Source of the DNA: CAZHEV01 sp964531335 [NCBI: uncultured bacterium] | GTDB lineage: Bacteria > Eisenbacteria > RBG-16-71-46 > CAZHEV01 | NCBI GenBank assembly: GCA_964531335.1 | Contig: CAZHEV010000004.1 | Span: forward strand, 62,001-126,000 | Direction: 5' to 3' | Length of the DNA stretch: 64,000 nucleotides | Shown: one piece after another, positions 39,989 through 48,609 of the stretch | How the letters are laid out: each line of letters begins with the position of its first letter | Position numbering within the stretch: position 1 is the stretch's first letter | Notes under the pieces: model-generated | Database searches by the model: none | The model's input: the letters and a program-made list of their open reading frames with translations, nothing else | Told to the model about the DNA's origin: nothing | Program-made: the position numbers and the translations under genes

Positions 39989-41434
39989 ATGCAGAAGATC
40001 TGCATGGTCGGATCCGGCTACGTGGGCCTGGTGTCGGGAGCCTGCATGGCCGACTTCGGAAACGAGGTCATATGCGTTGACAGCGACCGGGACAAAGTGG
40101 ACATGCTGAGCCGGTACGAGATACCCTTCTACGAGTTCGCTTTGAAGGAGCTGGTGCAGAGGGGCGTCGAGAAAGGAAGATTGTCCTTCACCAGCTCCCT
40201 GGAGGAGGGCGTTAGGAAGTCAAAGGTCGTGTTCATCGCGGTGGGCACGCCTTCGGACAAGAACGGCGAGGCCGACCTTTCGGCGGTGTTCTCCGTCGCC
40301 GCGGACATAGCCCGATACATGACCGGCTACCGGCTTGTCGTTCAGAAGAGCACCGTGCCCGTGGGCACCGGGGCGAGAGTTCAGAAGATCATAAGGGAGA
40401 ACCTGGCAAAGGACGTACCCTTCGACGTGGCCTCGAACCCCGAGTTCCTGCGCGAGGGGTCCGCCGTGGAGACGTTCATGAGGCCGGACCGCGTGGTGAT
40501 CGGCACCTGGACCCGGCGGGCGGAGCGCTTGCTCTCCGACATCTACGCGCCCCTCTACATCAACCAGACGCCCATGGTCAAGACCTCCGTCGAGACGGCC
40601 GAGCTCATAAAGTACGCCGCCAACGCTTTTCTGGCGACCAAGATATCTTACATCAACGAGATCGCGAACCTGTGCGAGAAGGTGGGGGCCGACGTCAAGG
40701 TGATAGAGCGGGCCATCGGCCTCGATCGAAGGATCGGCTCCAAGTTCCTCCACGCCGGAATAGGGTTCGGAGGCTCGTGCTTTCCCAAGGACACCGTGGC
40801 GCTGGCCAGGTTCTCCGCCGAGATGGGCGAGCCGCTGAAGATAGTGAGCGCCACCATCTCCATCAACAGGGCCCAGAGAGCGCGCCTCATCAGGCGCATA
40901 AAGGAGGCCGTGGCGCCGGTGAAAGGCAAAACGGTGGCCGTCCTCGGGCTTTCCTTCAAGCCCAACACGGACGATCTAAGGGACGCGCCCTCCCTGGACA
41001 TCATAAAAGCCCTCCAGTCGGCCGGGGCGAAGATCAGGACGTTCGACCCGATCGCCATGCCCGCCGCCGGGTCGACCCTGCGGGGCGTGAAGTTCTGCGA
41101 CGACGCGTACGACGCCGTCGGCGATGCGGACGCCGCCGTACTGGTGACCGAGTGGAACGAGTTCAGGCGGTTGGATCTGCGCAAGATGCACTCCCTCATG
41201 AAGAAGCCCGTGCTGATCGACTGCAGGAACATATACGAGCCGGCCGACATGGCCCGTCTTGGCTTCACCTACTCGGGGATCGGCAGGGCGGAGCCGCTCG
41301 ATCACGCGGCGGCAGGGCCGGCGCGCGCGAAGAAGACATCGCGCAAGGGAGGCCAGGGGAAGAAGAGGGCAAGCTCCAGGGGAAAGAGGAGCGGACCCGG
41401 CGGGAGGAGGAGCTCGCCGGCTGCGGGAAGGTGA
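39989..41434 (+). CDS. UDP-glucose 6-dehydrogenase
   Basis: 481 residues. Oxidises UDP-glucose to UDP-glucuronate in two steps. N-terminal Rossmann 'MVGSGYVGLVSGACMADFG', the catalytic Cys in 'GIGFGGSCFPKDT', and the C-terminal domain 'VLGLSFKPNTDDLRDAPS' are all present. The last 40 or so residues form an unusual tail rich in Lys, Arg, Ser and Gly, absent from ordinary family members. ATG 39989 follows CTGGAGG by five bases. A GDP-mannose dehydrogenase activity is less likely but not excluded. Confidence 0.9.
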   Translation: MQKICMVGSGYVGLVSGACMADFGNEVICVDSDRDKVDMLSRYEIPFYEFALKELVQRGVEKGRLSFTSSLEEGVRKSKVVFIAVGTPSDKNGEADLSAVFSVAADIARYMTGYRLVVQKSTVPVGTGARVQKIIRENLAKDVPFDVASNPEFLREGSAVETFMRPDRVVIGTWTRRAERLLSDIYAPLYINQTPMVKTSVETAELIKYAANAFLATKISYINEIANLCEKVGADVKVIERAIGLDRRIGSKFLHAGIGFGGSCFPKDTVALARFSAEMGEPLKIVSATISINRAQRARLIRRIKEAVAPVKGKTVAVLGLSFKPNTDDLRDAPSLDIIKALQSAGAKIRTFDPIAMPAAGSTLRGVKFCDDAYDAVGDADAAVLVTEWNEFRRLDLRKMHSLMKKPVLIDCRNIYEPADMARLGFTYSGIGRAEPLDHAAAGPARAKKTSRKGGQGKKRASSRGKRSGPGGRRSSPAAGR

Positions 41435-41448
41435 AATTCCGCTCGCGG

Positions 41449-41486
41449 CCGGCGGCGACCGTGACGGGCCCGCCCCGGACTTTTTT
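41449..41486 (+). terminator. Possible terminator inside the NDP-sugar gene group
   Basis: CCGGCGG 41449-41455 can pair with CCG 41470-41472 and CCGG 41475-41478, followed by TTTTTT at 41481-41486. If real, it separates the SDR/dehydrogenase genes from the RmlC-like and rmlB genes, but no promoter is evident after it. Confidence 0.4.
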
Positions 41487-41505
41487 GAACGGTGAGGTCT
41501 ACATC

Positions 41506-41961
41506 ATGATTGAAGGGGTCAAGACCAAAGACTTGAAGGTAATTCCGGACGAGCGCGGGCACTTGATGGAGATGCTGCGTTGCGACGACGACATCTTCCG
41601 GCAGTTCGGGCAGGTGTACCTCTCGGTGGTATATCCCGGCGTCGTAAAGGGCTGGCACTATCACAAGATCCAGACGGACAACTTCACCATTGTCAAGGGA
41701 ATGGCGAAGGTGGTGCTGCACGACCGCCGTGAAGACTCCCCGACCAAGGGGGAGACCATGGAGTTCTTTCTGGGCGATAAGAACCCCAAGCTCCTGGTGG
41801 TGCCCCCTCTCGTGCTGCACGGCATGAAGGGAATCGGCATGGAGCCGGCCTATTTCGTCAACGTTCCCACTCACCCTTACGTCTACGACAACCCGGACGA
41901 GTACAGGGTCGATCCGCACAGCGGCGAGGTGCCCTACGACTGGAGCCGCAAGGACGGATAG
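41506..41961 (+). CDS. RmlC-like cupin (dTDP-sugar 3,5-epimerase family)
   Basis: 151 residues of the dTDP-4-dehydrorhamnose 3,5-epimerase-like family: 'VIPDERGHLMEMLRCDDDIF', 'SVVYPGVVKGWHYHKIQTDN', 'EFFLGDKNPKLLVVPPLVLHGMKG' and 'HPYVYDNPDEYRVDP'. The cupin His residues are kept, but the usual 'RGLHYQ' is 'KGWHYH', so the exact sugar may differ from rhamnose. It is next to rmlB. ATG 41506, weak GGTGAGG upstream. Confidence 0.85.
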   Translation: MIEGVKTKDLKVIPDERGHLMEMLRCDDDIFRQFGQVYLSVVYPGVVKGWHYHKIQTDNFTIVKGMAKVVLHDRREDSPTKGETMEFFLGDKNPKLLVVPPLVLHGMKGIGMEPAYFVNVPTHPYVYDNPDEYRVDPHSGEVPYDWSRKDG

Positions 41962-41997
41962 GTCGCGCTGCGGCCGGATTCGGGGAGAAAGCCAGAG

Positions 41998-43032
41998 ATG
42001 GTCGAGGAAAACCGACTCGCGAAAGCGAGGATCCTGGTCACCGGCGGCGCCGGGTTCATCGGCAGCCATTTCGTCAAGCTGATGCTCGAGAAACACCCGG
42101 GCTGCGAGGTGGTCGTTCTGGACAAGCTGACTTACGCGGGCAGCCTCTTCAACCTCGACCCCGTTAAGGACGATCCACGGTTCACCTTCGTCAAGGGGGA
42201 TATCTGCGTCAGAGACGACGTCCTGAAGGCCTACGCCGGCTGCGACGTGATAGTCAACTTCGCCGCGGAGACGCACGTGGACCGCTCGATAATGTCCCCC
42301 GGCTCCTTCATCATGACCGACACTTTCGGCGTCTACGTGTTGATGGAAGTCGCTAAGGAGAGCGGAATCCGCCGCTTCCTGCAGGTGTCCACGGACGAGG
42401 TCTACGGAGAGGTCCTGGGCGATCCCGTGGACGAAGGCGCCGTTCTCGCGCCCAGAAATCCCTATGCCGCCAGCAAGGCCGGCGGCGACCGCCTGGCGTA
42501 CTCCTACTACGCCACCTACGGCCTGCCGGTGGTCATCACAAGATGCTCCAATAACTTCGGGCCCAACCAGCACCCGGAGAAGATGGTGCCGCTTTTCATT
42601 ACCAACGCCATCGAAGACAAACCACTTCCCGTGTACGGCACCGGTACCAACAAGAGGGACTGGATATACGTAGGGGACCATTGCGAGGCCCTCGAGGCCC
42701 TGCTCGAAACGGACGGAGCCGACGGCGAGGTGTTCAACATAGGAAGCGGCGCCGAGCTCAGCGTGCTCGAGGTCTCGGCCAAGATCTTGAAGCGGCTCGA
42801 TAAGCCGGCCGGCCTGGTCAAGCACGTTCAGGATCGTCCGGGCCATGACAGAAGGTACGCGATGAGGATCGACAAGCTGAAGAGCCTCACGGGCTGGAAC
42901 GCGACGACCCACTTCGACAAAGGACTCGCGGAGACTGTCGGCTGGTACATGGACAATTCCGATTGGTGGAAGGCCGTCAAGTCGGGCGAGTTCAAGGATT
43001 ACTACTCCAAGGCTTACAAGTTCGAAGACTGA
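41998..43032 (+). CDS. rmlB: dTDP-glucose 4,6-dehydratase (RmlB)
   Basis: 344-residue extended SDR. 'VTGGAGFIGSHFVKLML', 'NFAAETHVDRSI', catalytic 'STDEVYGE' and 'YAASKAGGDRL', 'CSNNFGPNQHPEKMVPL' and 'DWIYVGDHCEA' are all diagnostic of RmlB. Forms dTDP-4-keto-6-deoxyglucose. rmlA and rmlD are not in the window, so the end product is open. Confidence 0.95.
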   Translation: MVEENRLAKARILVTGGAGFIGSHFVKLMLEKHPGCEVVVLDKLTYAGSLFNLDPVKDDPRFTFVKGDICVRDDVLKAYAGCDVIVNFAAETHVDRSIMSPGSFIMTDTFGVYVLMEVAKESGIRRFLQVSTDEVYGEVLGDPVDEGAVLAPRNPYAASKAGGDRLAYSYYATYGLPVVITRCSNNFGPNQHPEKMVPLFITNAIEDKPLPVYGTGTNKRDWIYVGDHCEALEALLETDGADGEVFNIGSGAELSVLEVSAKILKRLDKPAGLVKHVQDRPGHDRRYAMRIDKLKSLTGWNATTHFDKGLAETVGWYMDNSDWWKAVKSGEFKDYYSKAYKFED

Positions 43033-43046
43033 TCCCCGGGTTTCAA

Positions 43047-43709
43047 ATGGGCGCCATGTACTATCCCATATTCCTCGATCTGAAGGGCAGGCCGTGCGTC
43101 GTGGTCGGCGGGGGCGCGGTGGCGGAGAGAAAGGTCATGGCGCTTCTCGACTGTGGAGCGGTGGTCAAGGTAATCAGTCCGGAGATCATAGGGGCGTTGC
43201 AGAGGCAGGTCGAAGGTGCGACAATGGAGTACGTTCCCCGCAGGTACAGGGCGGGGGATCTACGGGGGAGCCTTCTGGTCATCGCGGCCTCGGATGACTC
43301 GGAGGTCAACGCGGCGGTATGGGAGGAGGCCTCCCGGCTCGAGATACTGGCAAACGTCGCCGACTGTCCGGAAAAATGCAACTTCATACTTCCTTCCGTG
43401 CTGCGGAGGGGAGGGCTGGCGGTAGCCGTGGGCACCGGCGGGGCCAGCCCCGCCCTGGCCCGCCGAATCAGAACGGACCTGGAGCGGCTGATCGGTCCCG
43501 AGTACGAGGACTTCGTCCGGGTGATGGAGCTCTTGAGGAAGCTGGCGATGCGATCGGAGAAGGACCCCGGCCGGCGGAGGGAATTGCTCAAGTCCGCGGC
43601 CTCCGGCGAAGCTATTCTGGAGAGGCTCAGGGCGGGCGAGACTCCGGAAGCCATTCTGGAGACAATAGCGAGCGAACTGAATTTGAACCCTGAAGGCACG
43701 GGCGACTGA
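43047..43709 (+). CDS. Precorrin-2 dehydrogenase / sirohydrochlorin ferrochelatase (SirC/Met8 type)
   Basis: 220 residues. 'YYPIFLDLKGRPCVVVGGGAVAERKVMALLDCGA' is the NAD-binding start of the family; 'NVADCPEKCNFILPSVLRRGGLAVAVGTGGASPALARRIR' contains the active region. With the CobA domain encoded two genes later it completes the path to sirohydrochlorin or siroheme. ATG 43047 is used; ATG 43056 would start exactly at the conserved 'MYYPIF'. Confidence 0.92.
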   Translation: MGAMYYPIFLDLKGRPCVVVGGGAVAERKVMALLDCGAVVKVISPEIIGALQRQVEGATMEYVPRRYRAGDLRGSLLVIAASDDSEVNAAVWEEASRLEILANVADCPEKCNFILPSVLRRGGLAVAVGTGGASPALARRIRTDLERLIGPEYEDFVRVMELLRKLAMRSEKDPGRRRELLKSAASGEAILERLRAGETPEAILETIASELNLNPEGTGD

Positions 43710-43733
43710 GCCCGTGGAGGGCAGGGCTGAATC

Positions 43734-44669
43734 ATGCCGGAGAGGAAGATAATACGCATAGGCACAAGGGGCAGCAAGCTTGCCGTGATACAGGCCAACG
43801 AGGTCGCCGAAGAGCTGAAGGCTTCCTCGAACAAGCTGGACCTCAAGGTCGTGCAGATAAAGACAACGGGCGACAGGATCCAGAACAAGAGCCTCGGCGG
43901 GATCGGCGGCTCGGGCCTGTTCGTGAAGGAGATCGAGCGAGCCCTGCTCGACGAGGAGATAGACATCGCGGTGCATTCAATGAAGGACCTCCCTTCGAGC
44001 ATGCCCGACGGCGTGAGCCTGGCGGCCGTTACCAAGAGGCTGACCCCTTTTGACGTCCTCATCAGCCGGGAAAACAAGATCCTGGACGACCTGCCTTCGG
44101 GGGCGAAGATAGGAACCGGCAGCCCCCGCCGCGCGGCCCAGCTTCTGAGCTACAGGCCGGACCTCGAGATACTGGATATAAGGGGCAACCTGGACACTAG
44201 GCTGCGCAAACTGGAGAACGGCCAATACGACGGGATAGTGGTCGCCGCGGCCGGAGTCGAGAGAATGGGCCTTCAGAACAGGGTCTCCGAAATATTCACC
44301 GCCGAGCTGTGCCTCCCCGCCCCCGGCCAGGGAGCCCTGGCGATACAGATCAGGTCGGGGGACAAGGAAGCCGCAAAGGCCGCCAGGAGGCTGGACGACG
44401 AGGAGTCACACAGGCAGATAAGGGCGGAGAGGGCTTTTCTAAAGAGGATCGGCGCCGGCTGCCACGTCCCGGCGGGGGCTCTGTGCACGTGGGAGGGGGA
44501 GACGGTGATGCTGGAGGGCATGATCGCGAGCCCCGACGGCCTGAACGTGTTCAGGGACACCGAAGAGGGCGAGCGCGGGGAGGAGAACAGGCTGGGAGTG
44601 CGCCTCGCCGACAAGCTCATCGAAAGCGGCGCCGCCGCGATCCTGGAATCGCTGGGGGTCGAGAGTTGA
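43734..44669 (+). CDS. hemC: Porphobilinogen deaminase (HemC)
   Basis: 311 residues. Polymerises four porphobilinogens to hydroxymethylbilane. 'IGTRGSKLAVIQANEV', 'GLFVKEIERALL', 'DIAVHSMKDLPSSMPDG', 'GTGSPRRAAQLL' and the dipyrromethane-cofactor Cys in 'IGAGCHVPAGA' are intact. Follows the sirC-type gene by 24 bases, and cobA-hemD comes next. Confidence 0.97.
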   Translation: MPERKIIRIGTRGSKLAVIQANEVAEELKASSNKLDLKVVQIKTTGDRIQNKSLGGIGGSGLFVKEIERALLDEEIDIAVHSMKDLPSSMPDGVSLAAVTKRLTPFDVLISRENKILDDLPSGAKIGTGSPRRAAQLLSYRPDLEILDIRGNLDTRLRKLENGQYDGIVVAAAGVERMGLQNRVSEIFTAELCLPAPGQGALAIQIRSGDKEAAKAARRLDDEESHRQIRAERAFLKRIGAGCHVPAGALCTWEGETVMLEGMIASPDGLNVFRDTEEGERGEENRLGVRLADKLIESGAAAILESLGVES

Positions 44670-44690
44670 GCGTTTGAGTGGGAGCCGCCA

Positions 44691-46247
44691 TTGTTCCGAA
44701 AAGGCAGAGTATATCTCGTCGGTTGTGGGCCCGGTGATCCCGGGCTCTTGACGCTAAAAGGGGCGGAGTGCGTAAGGGACGCGGACGTTCTCATCTACGA
44801 CTACCTCGTGGGCGAGGAGATTCTCGGATGGGCGCGTCCGGGCTGCGAGAGGATCTACGTGGGAAAGCGCGGCGGCGCCGGGGCCGCCGCCACGCAGGAG
44901 GAGATCAACTCTATGCTCCTGCGCGAGGCGAAGGCGGGGAAGGTAGTGGTCAGGCTCAAGGGAGGCGACCCGTTCGTTCTGGGCAGAGGGGGCGAGGAGG
45001 CCGAGGTACTCGGCGCCGACCACATTCCCTTTGAAATAGTTCCGGGCGTGACCTCCGCCGTGGCGGTGCCGGCGTACGCGGGAATACCCGTCACTCACAG
45101 ATCCCTCGCCTCCAGCTTCTGCGTGGTCACGGGCCACGAGGACCCGGACAAGTCCGCGTCCGCGATCCCATGGGAGGCGCTGGCGCGGACCGGCGGCACA
45201 TTGGTCTTCCTCATGGGCGTAAAGAGACTCCCCGAGATCACCGGCAATCTGGTCGAGGCGGGAATGCCGCCGGGGACCCCCGCCGCGCTGATCAGGTGGG
45301 GATGCACGCCCAGACAGAGGACGCTGGTCGGAGATCTACGCGATATAGCGGGCAAGTCATCGGAGGCCGGGGTGAGACCTCCCGCCGTGCTAGTGGTGGG
45401 AGACGTAGTGAGCCTGCAAGACAAGCTGGCGTGGTTCGAGAGAAGGCCCTTGATGGGCAAGACCGTGCTGGTGACGCGGGCGGCGGAGCAGGCCGGACGG
45501 CTGAGCAGGGCGCTGAGCGCGCGCGGGGCGACGCCGGTGGAGCTGCCGGTAATAGCCTTCGCCCCGCCGGACGACGTAGCGGCCCTCGATTCGGCGATAG
45601 GCGGGATCGGCGGCTACGACTGGTTGCTGTTTACGAGCGTCAACGGAGTGAGGTGGCTGCTGAAGAGAGTGCGGGAGCTCGGCGGAGACGTGAGAAGCCT
45701 GGCCGGACCCAGGATCGCGGCGATAGGCCCCGCTACCCAGAAGGCGGTCGAGGCCAGGGGAATCTCCGTCGAGGGCATCCCGTCCACATATGTGGCGGAG
45801 GACTTCGTGCGTTATCTCTCAGAGGCCGGCGTGCGGGGGAAGAGGGTCCTGGTTGCGCGGGCGCAGGAGGCGAGGTCGGTGCTCATAGATGGCCTGGCGC
45901 GGCTGGGAGCGAGCGTGGACGAGGCCGCCTGCTACAAGACCGTCGCGGCGGAGTCCGACGTGGAGGAAGCCGCCCTGATGTTGACTTCGGGCCGGGTGGA
46001 CATGGTCACCTTTACCAGCTCCTCCACCGTCACGCGCGCTCTGGAGCTCCTCCGGGAGAAGGCGGCCGGAGACGCGCTCCTTCAGGCGCCCGCCGCGTGC
46101 ATCGGCCCCGTCACGGCGAGGACGGCGTCCCGAGAGGGGTTGAAGGTGTCCGTGGTCGCGGAGGAGTATACCGTAGACGGCTTGGTGGACGCGATGGTGT
46201 CCTATTACAACCGGCAAGGAGAAGGAAATGCCGTTCCCAATTCATAG
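44691..46247 (+). CDS. Fused uroporphyrinogen-III methyltransferase / uroporphyrinogen-III synthase (CobA-HemD)
   Basis: 518 residues. The first 245 or so are the SAM-dependent methyltransferase ('GRVYLVGCGPGDPGLLTLKG', 'VVRLKGGDPFVLGRGGEEA'), which makes precorrin-2. From about 255 on is HemD ('KTVLVTRAAEQAGRLSRAL', 'LLFTSVNGVRWLLKR', 'VTFTSSSTVTRALEL'), which closes hydroxymethylbilane to uroporphyrinogen III. Such fusions are known in several phyla. TTG start at 44691 with GGGAG upstream. Overlaps hemB by 20 bp. Confidence 0.95.
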   Translation: MFRKGRVYLVGCGPGDPGLLTLKGAECVRDADVLIYDYLVGEEILGWARPGCERIYVGKRGGAGAAATQEEINSMLLREAKAGKVVVRLKGGDPFVLGRGGEEAEVLGADHIPFEIVPGVTSAVAVPAYAGIPVTHRSLASSFCVVTGHEDPDKSASAIPWEALARTGGTLVFLMGVKRLPEITGNLVEAGMPPGTPAALIRWGCTPRQRTLVGDLRDIAGKSSEAGVRPPAVLVVGDVVSLQDKLAWFERRPLMGKTVLVTRAAEQAGRLSRALSARGATPVELPVIAFAPPDDVAALDSAIGGIGGYDWLLFTSVNGVRWLLKRVRELGGDVRSLAGPRIAAIGPATQKAVEARGISVEGIPSTYVAEDFVRYLSEAGVRGKRVLVARAQEARSVLIDGLARLGASVDEAACYKTVAAESDVEEAALMLTSGRVDMVTFTSSSTVTRALELLREKAAGDALLQAPAACIGPVTARTASREGLKVSVVAEEYTVDGLVDAMVSYYNRQGEGNAVPNS

Positions 46248-47205
46248 AATGAGAAGGCTGCGCGGCAGCGTCCGGATAAGGGATCTCGTAAGAGAGACGG
46301 ACCTGGCGCCCAGGAACCTGGTGCTCCCGGTTTTCACCCGCGGCGGAAAGGGCGTGACTGAGCCCATAGTCTCGCTGCCCGGCCACGACCACATGTCGCC
46401 CGACGTGCTCGTGGACAAGTGCCGCGAGGCGGAGGACGCGGGCCTGGGCGGAGTCATAGTCTTCGGGATACCGGACTCCAAGGACGAGGTCGGATCGGGC
46501 GCCTACGCGGACGACGGCGTCGTCCAGAGGGCGGTTCGCGCGGTAAAGGAGGCGGGGCTCATGATCCCCGTCGTCACTGACGTCTGTCTTTGCGAATATA
46601 CCAGCCACGGGCACTGCGGTCTGATCGAGAACGGCGAAGTTCACAACGACTCCACCCTCGAGCTCCTAGCGCGGACCGCCGTCTCGCACGCCGCGGCGGG
46701 CGCGGACATGGTGGCGCCATCGGACATGATGGACGGCAGGGTCTCGGCGATCAGGGGAGGACTGGACGGAAACGGCTTCGAGAACGTGCCTATTATGTCT
46801 TATGCGGCGAAGCAGGCATCCGTGTTCTACGGTCCTTTCAGGGAGGCGGCCGGTTCCGCGCCTTCCTTCGGAGACAGGAAAAGCTATCAGATGGATCCCG
46901 CCAACGCCGGCGAGGCGCTGAGGGAGATGGAGTTGGATTTCGAGGAGGGAGCGGACATACTGATGGTCAAGCCGGCCCTGCCCTGTCTCGACATCATAAG
47001 CGCGGCCGCGGCCGCCTTTCCGGTTCCCATAGCCGCGTACAATGTCAGCGGCGAGTACGCCATGGTTCTGGCCGCCGCCGAGAAGGGGCTCATAGACGCC
47101 CGCGGGGCCATGATGGAGAGCCTCATTGCGATCAAGAGGGCGGGGGCGGCGATAATCTTGACCTACTTCGCTCTGGACGCGGCCCGCGAGATCGCGCGGG
47201 GATGA
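46228..47205 (+). CDS. hemB: Delta-aminolevulinic acid dehydratase (HemB)
   Basis: 325 residues; condenses two aminolevulinates to porphobilinogen. Schiff-base lysines are in 'PIMSYAAKQASVFYG' and 'DILMVKPALPCLD'. The segment 'DVCLCEYTSHGHCG' supplies Cys ligands for the zinc-dependent type. AAGGAGAAGGAA precedes ATG 46228, which lies inside the end of cobA-hemD. Confidence 0.97.
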   Translation: MPFPIHRMRRLRGSVRIRDLVRETDLAPRNLVLPVFTRGGKGVTEPIVSLPGHDHMSPDVLVDKCREAEDAGLGGVIVFGIPDSKDEVGSGAYADDGVVQRAVRAVKEAGLMIPVVTDVCLCEYTSHGHCGLIENGEVHNDSTLELLARTAVSHAAAGADMVAPSDMMDGRVSAIRGGLDGNGFENVPIMSYAAKQASVFYGPFREAAGSAPSFGDRKSYQMDPANAGEALREMELDFEEGADILMVKPALPCLDIISAAAAAFPVPIAAYNVSGEYAMVLAAAEKGLIDARGAMMESLIAIKRAGAAIILTYFALDAAREIARG

Positions 47206-47250
47206 CCCTTTCAAGGGCCGGCGCTGCCGCGGTCGGCCCGAAGGTGCACA

Positions 47251-48531
47251 ATGTCGCGTAACGAAGATCTTTGGAACGAAGCCCTGAAGTACATCCCGGG
47301 CGGGGTCAACAGCCCCGTGAGGGCCTGCGGGCCCGTGGGCGCCTGTCCCATCTTCGCCGTCAGGGGAAAAGGATCGCGCGTGTGGGACGCCGACGGGCGC
47401 GAGTACATAGACTACGTATGCTCGTGGGGGGCGCTACTGCTGGGCCACGCATTCCCCGCGGTCGTGGAGGGCGTCCAGTCGGCCGCCGCCGGAGGGACGT
47501 CGTTCGGCATGCCCACGCCGGGGGAGACCGAGTTGGCCGCCATGGTGGCCGGCCGAGTCCCCTCGGTGGAGAAGACCCGCCTGGTGAGCTCCGGTACGGA
47601 GGCGACCATGAGCGCGATCAGGCTCGCGAGGGGGGCCACCGGCAGGGACAAGCTGCTCAAGTTCGAGGGTTGCTACCACGGTCACGCCGATTCGCTCCTC
47701 GTAAAAGCGGGCTCCGGGGCGCTCACGCTCTCGATCCCGGGCACGCCCGGCGTCCCGGCGGGGCACGTGAGCCACACCATATCAGCGGCCTTCAACGACG
47801 TGAACGGGGTGAGGCGGGCCTTCGAGCAGGGCGGGGACGAGATCGCATGCGCCATAGTGGAGCCGGTGGCCGGAAACATGGGCGTCGTGCCGCCGGCGGA
47901 GGGCTTCCTGGAATGCCTCAGAGAGGAGACTTCGAAGCACGGGGCCGTCCTGATTTTCGACGAGGTCATAACCGGTTTTCGATTGGCGCCCGGCGGGTAC
48001 CAGAGTATTTGCGGGGTGACGCCGGACATCACGACCATGGGCAAGGTCCTCGGCGGAGGGCTCCCTCTGGGGGCCTTCGGGGGCCGCGCGGGCGTGATGG
48101 ACGTCCTGGCGCCCGACGGGCCCGTGTACCAGGCGGGGACTCTGAGCGGCAACCCGCTCGCGGTCGCCGCCGGCGCCGCGACAATTCGTGAGATATCCCG
48201 CGACGGCTTTCACGACGAGCTCGAGTCCAAGGCCGCGCTTCTGGAGCGCGGCCTGGCGGACGTCTTCTCGCCGTCGCCGATCCCCGCGGTCTTGAACAGG
48301 GTCGGATCGATGTTGACGCTTTTCTTCACAGGGGAGAAGGTGACCGGGTACGCCGCCGCCCTGCGCGCGGACGCCGGCCTGTACGGATCCTTCTTCAGGG
48401 AGATGCGGTCGGAGGGCGTGAACCTGCCGCCTTCTCAGTTCGAGGCCTGGTTCGTGTCCGCGGCCCATACGGTCGATGACATCGAGCGGACGGTAGAAGG
48501 AGCGCGCGCGGCTCTGTCCCGTATAGCTTAA
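47251..48531 (+). CDS. hemL: Glutamate-1-semialdehyde 2,1-aminomutase (HemL)
   Basis: 426-residue PLP enzyme making 5-aminolevulinate. 'YIPGGVNSPVRACGPVG', 'SSGTEATMSAIRLARG', 'YHGHADSLL', 'LIFDEVITGFR' and the PLP lysine in 'TTMGKVLGGGLPLGAFGG' are intact. It completes the C5 pathway with hemA at the other end of the window. After its stop, a purine-rich GAA repeat follows that would be read as poly-Glu in the same frame. Confidence 0.97.
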   Translation: MSRNEDLWNEALKYIPGGVNSPVRACGPVGACPIFAVRGKGSRVWDADGREYIDYVCSWGALLLGHAFPAVVEGVQSAAAGGTSFGMPTPGETELAAMVAGRVPSVEKTRLVSSGTEATMSAIRLARGATGRDKLLKFEGCYHGHADSLLVKAGSGALTLSIPGTPGVPAGHVSHTISAAFNDVNGVRRAFEQGGDEIACAIVEPVAGNMGVVPPAEGFLECLREETSKHGAVLIFDEVITGFRLAPGGYQSICGVTPDITTMGKVLGGGLPLGAFGGRAGVMDVLAPDGPVYQAGTLSGNPLAVAAGAATIREISRDGFHDELESKAALLERGLADVFSPSPIPAVLNRVGSMLTLFFTGEKVTGYAAALRADAGLYGSFFREMRSEGVNLPPSQFEAWFVSAAHTVDDIERTVEGARAALSRIA

Positions 48532-48556
48532 ACCATCCGCCGGTTCCGGCAGCCGC

Positions 48557-48598
48557 GAGAAGAAGAAGAAGAAGAAGAGGAACAACAAGAAGAAGAGG
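48557..48598 (+). repeat. GAA-type microsatellite between hemL and serS
   Basis: Nearly pure GAA/AAG repeats with two CAA interruptions. In the hemL frame after its stop they read as a short Gln/Glu-rich tail ending in TAA; this could be a former extension. It also supplies a purine-rich stretch ahead of the serS start. Confidence 0.75.
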
Positions 48599-48609
48599 TC
48601 GAGTAATCT

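Noticed and set aside
41302-42912. Long minus-strand open frame (536 codons) opposite ugd, rmlC and rmlB
   Set aside because: It is antisense to three well-conserved genes and its translation shows no family; typical of GC-rich DNA.
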